A stretch of DNA of 11,856 bases, from assembly GCF_020217005.1 (NCBI RefSeq), contig NZ_JAIWOI010000217.1, forward strand, positions 1 through 11,856, given 5' to 3'. Source of the stretch: Rheinheimera sp. Its GTDB lineage: Bacteria; Pseudomonadota; Gammaproteobacteria; Enterobacterales; Alteromonadaceae. Shown piece by piece: positions 6,741-11,856 of this stretch. Under the pieces are notes generated by a model, which did no database searches, was not told where the DNA came from, and saw only the letters and a program-made list of their open reading frames with translations. A program made the position numbers and the translations under genes. The first letter of the stretch is position 1. Each line of letters starts with the position of its first letter.

Positions 6741-8087
6741 TTAACTACCTTTAATGGTCATTATGGCTACTATCGCAATCAGCACAGGTGAAACCACCGC
6801 GGCCAGTAACCAGTATATTTTCTGCACAGCAGCTGGCACTTCTCCTGCCAGAATAGTTTTAATCTGCGGCCATACCCTCCAGCCAACAAAAGTTGCTGCA
6901 AACATACCGCCTAATGGCATCAGTACATTGGACGCCATAAAATCCATTGCATCAAAAGGTGTTTTGCCGAAAATAGTATAACTCTCCATGCCGCCACCAA
7001 AGGACAATGCCGCAGGTATGCCTAGTAGGGTGTAATTCACTATGGCCACCAGCACTGTAGCAATTTTACGATCCATGCCATATTCATCGATCAGAAAGGC
7101 GACCACAGGTTCCAGAATAGAAATGGACGAAGTGACAGCTGCAAACAGCAACAAACAAAAGAAAATTAATGCCAGTACCTGACCCCCGGCCATCTGGGCA
7201 AAAAGCGCTGGCATTGTGATAAAGGTTAAGCCTGGACCAGCTGCAGGGTCTACGTTAAAGGCGAATACAGCAGGTAAAATCATTAAGCCGGCCATCACTG
7301 AGGCTAACGTTGCCAGACCCGCTATCCACAAACCAGCGTTCACCACTTTGGTTTCAGGGCTTAAATAAGAGCCGTAAGCGACCATCAGGCCAGCGCCTAC
7401 AGACAAGGAGAACACAGCTAAACCTAAAGCATCCAGTACCATTTTAATGCTCAATTTGCTCCAGTCCGGCGTAATAAAGTACATCACCCCTTCTATAGCA
7501 CCAGGCAAGGTCAGACTGCGCCATACCATCACTAACATCAGCACAAAAAGTGCGGGCATCAGAATTTTACAAATACGTTCAATACCAGACTGCACACCTG
7601 CAATCACAATGACTGCTGTGATGATCATAAACAGAGCTGTATAAATTAAAGAGGCTGTCGGGTTGGCAATAAAATGAGTAAAAGTATCACTTAACACTTT
7701 AGCGTCAGTGGTCAGCACTGTGCCTTGTATGGTTTGCACTATATAAGCTATGGTCCAGCCACCTACTACACAGTAGAAACCGAGAATTAAAAACACCCCA
7801 AGCACAGAAAGCCAGCCAGCGACATGCCAGTAGCCTTTGCCCATAGCACGGTAGGCTGAAGTAGCTGATTTCTTAGCGGTACGGCCTATCATCATCTCGG
7901 CCAGTAACATCACTACACCAACAGAAAATACGCAGGCCAGATAGACTAATAAGAATACGCCGCCGCCATTGGCACCTGCGACATAAGGGAATTTCCAGAT
8001 TGCGCCAAGGCCCACTGCAGAGCCTGCTGCCGCTAAAATAAAGCCGATACGCGAACCCCAGCTGCCGCGTGTTGTAGAGTTAGTCAT
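6741..8087 (-). CDS. Sodium-dependent transporter, neurotransmitter:sodium symporter (NSS/SNF, LeuT-fold) family
   Basis: The 448-residue protein is hydrophobic throughout, with about eleven to twelve membrane segments. It opens with the family hallmark GSWGSRIGFILAAAGSAVGL, then GAIWKFPYVAGANGGGVFL, the unwound TM1 and following loop of LeuT-fold NSS proteins. The TM6-like GLAVFSLSVGAGLMVAYGSY and a TM7-like stretch ending ILPAVFAF are also present. Such proteins import amino acids or related amines with Na+; the substrate cannot be read from sequence. LeuT has Asn27 (Na1 site) and Arg30 (extracellular gate); here the aligned positions are Ala29 and Lys32 (GAIWKFP instead of GNxWRFP). An AAGAGA ribosome site precedes the ATG. 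The gene is transcribed alone, with a terminator 15 bases after the stop, and is divergent from the thioredoxin/NHL gene. Confidence 0.93.
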   Translation of the reverse strand: MTNSTTRGSWGSRIGFILAAAGSAVGLGAIWKFPYVAGANGGGVFLLVYLACVFSVGVVMLLAEMMIGRTAKKSATSAYRAMGKGYWHVAGWLSVLGVFLILGFYCVVGGWTIAYIVQTIQGTVLTTDAKVLSDTFTHFIANPTASLIYTALFMIITAVIVIAGVQSGIERICKILMPALFVLMLVMVWRSLTLPGAIEGVMYFITPDWSKLSIKMVLDALGLAVFSLSVGAGLMVAYGSYLSPETKVVNAGLWIAGLATLASVMAGLMILPAVFAFNVDPAAGPGLTFITMPALFAQMAGGQVLALIFFCLLLFAAVTSSISILEPVVAFLIDEYGMDRKIATVLVAIVNYTLLGIPAALSFGGGMESYTIFGKTPFDAMDFMASNVLMPLGGMFAATFVGWRVWPQIKTILAGEVPAAVQKIYWLLAAVVSPVLIAIVAIMTIKGS

Positions 8088-8124
8088 GCTTATCTCTTAT
8101 TTAGTTATAGTTTTTTTGGACCTG

Positions 8125-8154
8125 TTTATCTGCGCTGTGCATTTTAATCGACAA
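8125..8154 (-). promoter_or_regulatory. Possible sigma-70 promoter of the sodium symporter gene
   Basis: On the minus strand TTGTCG (8154-8149) and GATAAA (8130-8125) are separated by 18 bases, each matching four of six consensus positions. This would start transcription near 8118 and leave a leader of about 30 bases. It lies in the 263-base divergent gap 8088-8350; for the plus-strand gene in the same gap I could not settle on a promoter. The assignment rests on weak hexamers only. Confidence 0.3.
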
Positions 8155-8350
8155 TTTTCGTCTACAAGCCGCAGAAGTTACACCTTGGTGCAGCAGCAAG
8201 ATAGAGGAATTCCGAGTCAAAAAGCAACCAAAAATCTGCCGCTGTCATTAATCTCTCGTTAAACTCTGGTTAGTTTAGGTAAAACAATGAACGAATTTGG
8301 CAGAAACACCGTTCTATAGTATGGAAGAGCTATCTGACCAGGAGTCACTA

Positions 8351-9862
8351 ATGCGTTTTAAACTAATAATCTGGATTTTCATCATGAGCTGTAGTTTAAC
8401 CTTTGGCCTCGCCAAAGCCTCGGCCCGCACTAATAGTGTTGAATTTCCTGCTGGCTTACCCTGGGTGAATGTGACAGAGCCTCTGACCATGCAACAACTC
8501 AAAGGCAAAGTGGTGTTGTTGGATTTCTGGACTTATGGCTGCGTTAATTGCATTCATGTGATCCCGGATCTACACAAGCTGGAACAGAAGTATGGCGACA
8601 AATTGGCGGTGATCTCAGTGCATTCGCCTAAGTTCGACAATGAAAAACAGTTGAGCACTTTAACCTCTATAGTACGGCGTTATGGCATACAACATGCGGT
8701 ACTGAATGATGTCGATTTTCAGCTCTGGCGCTCCTATGCAGTGAGGGCCTGGCCTACTTTTGTTCTGATAGGTCCGGATGGTAAATATGTTGGCCAAACC
8801 TCAGGGGAAGGCCGTTATGATGTATTGGATCAGGCGATAGAGCAGTTACTGGCTGAGTTTAAAGGTGAGCTTAACCTCAAACCTTTGCCGATTAAATTGC
8901 TGGACCCTCTGAATACGGCTTTAGCCGCGCCTGGCAGTTTAACTGTCGATCAGCGTTATATTGCCATCAGTGATACTTTGCACCATCAAATTCTGTTGCT
9001 GGACCATCAGGGCAAATTAATCAAACGTTTAGGTTCTGGTATTGCAGAATTAAAAGACGGCCATAGCGACAGCAGCGCTTTTTCATCGCCTCAGGGCCTG
9101 GTGCTGACGGACAAAGCCCTGTACGTGGCTGATACAGGCAATCACGCTATTCGCCGCATTGATTTAACCAGTTTTCAGGTGACGACTATTGCAGGCAACG
9201 GTGAATTGGCGCAGGGCCGTTTAGTGCCTGGTTCTACACCGACTCAGGTTTCCTTGCGTTCACCATGGGATTTAGCGCTGGACAAGTCCACCTTATATAT
9301 TGCTATGGCAGGGAGTCATCAAATCTGGACTCTGGACTTACTGAGTTCACAACTGAAAGTTTTTGCTGGTACAGGGCAGGAAGCTTTGCTGGATGGTAAA
9401 CGTACTGATGCAGCCTTTAACCAACCCAGCGGTCTGGCGTTAGCAGGTGGCAAGCTATGGGTCGCTGACGCTGAAGCCAGTGCTGTGCGTGAAATAGACC
9501 TAAGCTCAGGCAAAGTCGATACTTTAGTGGGACAGGGGTTATTCGAGTTTGGTTTAAAGGATGGTGGTTTCAAACGCGCTTTGCTGCAACACAATAAAGA
9601 TGTAGTGGTGCTGGATCAAAATACACTGGCAGTAGCAGACACCTATAATCACAAAATCAGGTTACTGGACTTGGATGAAGAGCAGGTGATGACTCTGAGT
9701 TTAGGCACTGAACTGAACGAGCCAGGTGGATTGGCGGTATTTAATGGTGAACTTTATATAGCGGACACCAATAACAACAGGATATTACGCTGGCATTTAA
9801 AAGACCAGAAGCTGACTGAAGTGCAGGTGCCTGCTGCAGCAAAACTGGAGTCTGCCCCCTGA
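8351..9862 (+). CDS. Exported thioredoxin-fold plus NHL beta-propeller protein (NHLRC2-like)
   Basis: The product has 503 residues from an ATG with AGGAG (8340-8344) six bases upstream. An in-frame TTG 18 codons earlier was rejected because it buries the signal peptide and lacks a site. Residues 1-25 are a signal peptide (MRFKLIIWIFIMSCSLTFGL then AKASA), so the protein is probably periplasmic. Residues about 45-170 are a TlpA/thioredoxin fold: FWTYGCVNC with Cys64 and Cys67, and the cis-proline motif WPT (134-136). Residues about 195-485 form six NHL-type blades, for example YVADTGNHAIRRID (258-271), WVADAEASAVREID (370-383) and YIADTNNNRILRW (469-481). The order and the CxNC active site match NHLRC2, but the C-terminal beta domain of the longer animal protein is missing. 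Thiol redox chemistry guided by a propeller is inferred; the substrate is unknown. rsuA follows after 39 bases. Confidence 0.88.
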   Translation: MRFKLIIWIFIMSCSLTFGLAKASARTNSVEFPAGLPWVNVTEPLTMQQLKGKVVLLDFWTYGCVNCIHVIPDLHKLEQKYGDKLAVISVHSPKFDNEKQLSTLTSIVRRYGIQHAVLNDVDFQLWRSYAVRAWPTFVLIGPDGKYVGQTSGEGRYDVLDQAIEQLLAEFKGELNLKPLPIKLLDPLNTALAAPGSLTVDQRYIAISDTLHHQILLLDHQGKLIKRLGSGIAELKDGHSDSSAFSSPQGLVLTDKALYVADTGNHAIRRIDLTSFQVTTIAGNGELAQGRLVPGSTPTQVSLRSPWDLALDKSTLYIAMAGSHQIWTLDLLSSQLKVFAGTGQEALLDGKRTDAAFNQPSGLALAGGKLWVADAEASAVREIDLSSGKVDTLVGQGLFEFGLKDGGFKRALLQHNKDVVVLDQNTLAVADTYNHKIRLLDLDEEQVMTLSLGTELNEPGGLAVFNGELYIADTNNNRILRWHLKDQKLTEVQVPAAAKLESAP

Positions 9863-9901
9863 TCTGGTTACACTGGAAATAGAAAATCCAGGAAACTCAA
9901 A

Positions 9902-10594
9902 ATGCGTTTAGATAAGTTTATTTGTGATTGTACCGGTCTGACCCGCAGTCAGGCCGGTAAAGTAATACGGCAAAAACTGGTAACAGTGAACGACGAGCTG
10001 GCCAAACAACCTGCCTTGCAACTGAAAGCCTCAGACAAGGTTTGTTTAGATGGTGAAGAACTGCAGTTGATTGGGCTGCGTTACATCATGATGCACAAAC
10101 CTGCTGGTTATATCTGTTCCACCGAAGACCCGGATCACGACACAGTATTTGCTTTGATGGACGAACCTCTGTTGGAACGTTTACATACAGTAGGGCGTCT
10201 GGATTTAGACACGACAGGCATAGTGTTGATCACGGACGATGGTCAGTGGTCACACAAAATCAGTTCACCTAAACATCATTGCGCCAAAACTTACAGAGTC
10301 TGGTTGGCCGATCCTGTGCCTGAATCTGCCATAGCCCAGTTTGCTGAAGGTATTATGCTGCGTGGTGAAAAGACCTTAACTAAGCCTGCACAACTGGTGA
10401 TCCTTGAACCGCATCAGGCTTTGCTGACCATCAGCGAAGGTCGTTACCATCAGGTCAAACGTATGTTTGCGGCTATTGGCAACAAAGTTGAAAAACTGCA
10501 CCGCGAACAGATTGGTGATTTGCCGTTGGATCCTGATCTGGCTGAAGGCGAGTACCGCTATTTAACTGACGACGAAGTCGCTCTTTTCCGCTAA
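9902..10594 (+). CDS. rsuA: 16S rRNA pseudouridine(516) synthase
   Basis: RsuA isomerises U516 of 16S rRNA to pseudouridine during small-subunit assembly. The 230-residue protein has nearly the length of E. coli RsuA (231). It begins with an S4 RNA-binding domain (MRLDKFICDCTGLTRSQAGK, residues 1 to about 55). The catalytic domain has MMHKPAGYICSTEDPDH and the core motif GRLDLDTTG (98-106) with catalytic Asp101, then DDGQWSHKISSPKHHCAKTY and SEGRYHQVKRMFAAIGN. The CSTxDPDH and HHC.KTY details separate RsuA from the related RluB, RluE and RluF enzymes. An AGGA ribosome site lies about eight bases before the ATG. The 39-base gap to the upstream NHL gene shows no terminator, so read-through is likely. 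A long palindrome begins 22 bases after the stop. Confidence 0.95.
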   Translation: MRLDKFICDCTGLTRSQAGKVIRQKLVTVNDELAKQPALQLKASDKVCLDGEELQLIGLRYIMMHKPAGYICSTEDPDHDTVFALMDEPLLERLHTVGRLDLDTTGIVLITDDGQWSHKISSPKHHCAKTYRVWLADPVPESAIAQFAEGIMLRGEKTLTKPAQLVILEPHQALLTISEGRYHQVKRMFAAIGNKVEKLHREQIGDLPLDPDLAEGEYRYLTDDEVALFR

Positions 10595-10616
10595 TCTCCT
10601 TAAAACGAATAACTAA

Positions 10617-10659
10617 GGCCAGAGTAAAATTAGATTTTCAATTTAATTTTACTCTGGCC
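10617..10659. repeat. Long perfect palindrome after rsuA (REP/MITE-like, or a factor-dependent terminator)
   Basis: GGCCAGAGTAAAATTA (10617-10632) is perfectly inverted as TAATTTTACTCTGGCC (10644-10659). A further GATT/AATT pairing with one G-T wobble leaves a three-base TTC loop, so about 20 pairs form in 43 bases. No T-run follows the stem (CGAATTGTTT), which makes it a poor intrinsic terminator despite its position after rsuA. From memory, the closely similar GGGTCAGAGTAAAAT arms flank small dispersed hairpins and REP-associated tyrosine transposases in other proteobacteria. That link is unverified here. Confidence 0.65.
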
Positions 10660-10846
10660 CGAATTGTTTAATTCATCTGCAATTCAGACGACTTGCCTAT
10701 ACTTCCCATCAACACGGCAGCAAAAGCAAATAACGGCATAGTCTGTTACAACTTTTTACCTGATGTATAAACACTTCGCCTTGGTCTGCAGCGTGCTGTC
10801 CGTTAAACTAAGCAGGTCTAATCTCATTTGTATTATGGAGTTTTGT

Positions 10847-11575
10847 ATGTCAAAAATGAAAATCGCTGTTGCTGCTTTGGCTATTGGTACTTTGATGTTG
10901 TCAGGCTGTTCAGCCACTCATACGGCGATCAGCAAAAGGAATTTGCAAGTTCAGACCAAGATGAGTGACACCATCTTTTTGGATCCTGTTGCAGATGACA
11001 AACGCACTGTGTTTGTTCAGGTGCGTAATACCTCAGATAAACAGGGTTTATCGATTGAACCTCAGATCATCGAAGCTGTGCAGGCTAAAGGTTATCGTGT
11101 AGTGCGTGACCCTGAACAAGCGAACTTCTTATTACAGGCCAATGTACTTCAGGCTGGCGAAACAGATTTACGTGCCCAAAACGAAGCTTTTGGTAGCGGC
11201 TTTGGTGGCGCTTTAGTAGGTGGTGCTATTGGTAACCAATTTGGTAGCGGTAGTGGTCGTGCTGGCGCCACAGTAGCTGGTGCGCTGATAGGTTTAGCGG
11301 CTGACGCCATGGTGAAAGATGTTCACTACAGCATTATCACCGACTTACAAATCTCTGAACGTGCGAAAAAAGGCGTGGTTGTGCTGGAAGAAAACAAAGC
11401 CAGCTTAAAACAAGGCAACAGTGGCTATAAAAATGTCACGTCCACTGAAGAAACCGAGTGGAAACGTTACCAGACCCGTATTTTGTCCACGGCCAACCAG
11501 GTCAATATGGAATACGCCGAAGCTGAGCCTGAGTTAGTAAAAGGGCTGATGCGTTCAATCTCTGGCATCCTTTAA
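10847..11575 (+). CDS. TraT-family outer-membrane lipoprotein (complement resistance protein family)
   Basis: The product has 242 residues from the ATG with GGAG (10837-10840) six bases upstream; an in-frame start 28 codons earlier has no ribosome site and would bury the signal sequence. Residues 1-20 are a lipoprotein signal with lipobox LSGC (18-21). Ser at the position after Cys21 predicts outer-membrane sorting. The mature part follows plasmid TraT closely in order: TAISKRNLQVQTKMSDTIFL, VFVQVRNTSDKQG, a glycine-zipper-like region (about 114-150), AADAMVKDVHYSIITDLQI, LKQGNSGYKN and the end SISGIL. F-plasmid TraT (about 243 residues) blocks mating-pair stabilisation with like donors and increases serum resistance. 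Here no conjugation genes are nearby, so a chromosomal surface-protein role is inferred and surface exclusion should not be assumed. The stop codon abuts an ERIC-type element. Confidence 0.92.
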   Translation: MSKMKIAVAALAIGTLMLSGCSATHTAISKRNLQVQTKMSDTIFLDPVADDKRTVFVQVRNTSDKQGLSIEPQIIEAVQAKGYRVVRDPEQANFLLQANVLQAGETDLRAQNEAFGSGFGGALVGGAIGNQFGSGSGRAGATVAGALIGLAADAMVKDVHYSIITDLQISERAKKGVVVLEENKASLKQGNSGYKNVTSTEETEWKRYQTRILSTANQVNMEYAEAEPELVKGLMRSISGIL

Positions 11576-11702
11576 CCCGTCGTCCTTGCTGCTGCAGCGG
11601 CGTTGACTTCCGCTTCTCGCCCCAGTCACATAGGCAACTATGCTCCTGGGGTCTCTAAGCCTCGTCGCCTTGCTGCAACAGCTGTAAGGATGGCATTTTA
11701 GC
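11576..11702 (-). repeat. ERIC (IRU)-type intergenic repeat
   Basis: The central inverted repeat is CCCCAG (11620-11625) with CTGGGG (11646-11651), and inside it CATAG/CTATG closing on a GCAA tetraloop (11634-11637). The flanking boxes GCTCCTGGGG (11642-11651) and, on the minus strand, GTGACTGGGG (11629-11620) are the conserved core of enterobacterial ERIC elements. The minus strand continues with GTCAACGCCGCTGCAGCAG and ends GACGACGGGT, like the ERIC end. An outer pairing joins TCCTT (11583-11587) with AAGGA (11686-11690), and GGCG (11599-11602) with CGCC (11666-11669). The whole region can fold as one long hairpin of about 108 bases. The extent fits the usual ~127 bp; boundaries are approximate. 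It lies between the traT stop and the next T-tailed terminator, so it should be transcribed in the traT mRNA. Confidence 0.8.
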
Positions 11703-11722
11703 GTAATTTATCCATTTCCCAG

Positions 11723-11758
11723 TGGCCGCTGTGTTGTTGTCTTCGGCGGCCATTTTTT
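11723..11758 (+). terminator. Rho-independent terminator, probably ending the traT-like transcript
   Basis: TGGCCGC (11723-11729) pairs with GCGGCCA (11746-11752), a GC-rich seven-pair stem, followed at once by six T residues (11753-11758). The 16-base loop is long for a terminator. It is the first T-tailed hairpin downstream of the lipoprotein gene, with the ERIC element lying before it. Confidence 0.65.
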
Positions 11759-11856
11759 ATTCGCGCCATCCCTGGCGCTCCCCCTTCGGGCCATCGTCGC
11801 TGCGCTTTGATGTTAAAAATTGCTCCGGGCAATTTTTTATTCGCTGCCATCCCTGG
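11752..11856 (+). repeat. Two copies of a T-run plus CCATCCCTGG module, 80 bases apart
   Basis: ATTTTTTATTCGC followed by GCCATCCCTGG occurs at 11752-11775 and, with one inserted T, at 11832-11856, where the window ends. The first copy contains the hairpin GCGCCA/TGGCGC (11763-11768 with 11773-11778, TCCC loop) and then CCCCCTTCGGG. In both copies the module starts in the T-run of a terminator-like hairpin. The pattern may continue beyond the window edge. Confidence 0.6.
11815..11838. terminator. Terminator-like hairpin with A-run and T-run (could work in both directions)
   Basis: AAAAATTGC (11815-11823) pairs with GCAATTTTT (11829-11837) around a TCCGG loop, giving nine perfect pairs. The 3' side has a six-T run (11833-11838) and the minus strand has a matching one. 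It could stop transcripts from either side; the gene on the far side is outside the window. Confidence 0.55.

Noticed and set aside
8297..8325. Promoter TTGGCA (8297-8302) with TATGGA or TATAGT for the thioredoxin/NHL gene
   Set aside because: TATGGA at 17-base spacing matches only three of six consensus positions, and the better TATAGT is only 12 bases from the -35-like box.
8297..8350. Upstream TTG start of the thioredoxin/NHL gene
   Set aside because: The extra 18 residues are polar and precede an ideal signal peptide, while the ATG at 8351 has AGGAG at good spacing.
10763..10846. Upstream start of the TraT-like gene (28 extra codons)
   Set aside because: There is no ribosome site there, and the lipoprotein signal with lipobox LSGC needs the start at 10847.

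Overview
The window looks like chromosomal DNA of a gammaproteobacterium. RsuA, the CysD/N/C/Q set, a TraT-family lipoprotein and an ERIC-type intergenic repeat all point that way. Moderate GC, and an SLC13 permease sitting between cysN and cysC as I recall from Shewanella, suggest an Alteromonadales-like or Rheinheimera-like marine or freshwater genus. The genus is inference only. I see no phage, integrase, IS transposase, CRISPR array, tRNA or rRNA gene.

Region 1 (1-4967, all +) is a tight sulfate-activation operon: 3' end of cysD, cysN, an SLC13/DASS permease with two RCK_C-like domains, cysC and cysQ. Genes overlap by one base or lie 2-9 bases apart. The set imports sulfate (inferred), makes APS with ATP sulfurylase (CysDN), phosphorylates it to PAPS (CysC) and clears the by-product PAP (CysQ). 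The reductases and the operon promoter are outside the window.

Region 2 (4968-8350) begins with an intergenic copy of a GTAGGGGC-type hairpin repeat. A 127-aa protein with a LETM1-like core follows, converging on a UPF0104/YbhN-like membrane protein on the minus strand. That gene's terminator lies inside the last codons of the LETM1-like gene. Next is a minus-strand sodium:neurotransmitter-symporter family transporter with its own terminator. Its promoter region is shared with the divergent gene that follows.

Region 3 (8351-10594, +) holds an exported thioredoxin-fold plus NHL-propeller protein of the NHLRC2 type and rsuA, probably co-transcribed.

Region 4 (10595-11856) is rich in small repeats. 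A long perfect palindrome follows rsuA. A chromosomal TraT-like lipoprotein comes next, its stop codon abutting an ERIC element. The end of the window carries two copies of a module made of a hairpin, a T-run and a CCATCCCTGG box, 80 bases apart.

I do not see a new multi-gene defence or metabolic system. The points most worth a second look are the stand-alone LETM1-like core protein, the NHLRC2-like secreted protein, the non-plasmid TraT and the repeat-dense 3' end.
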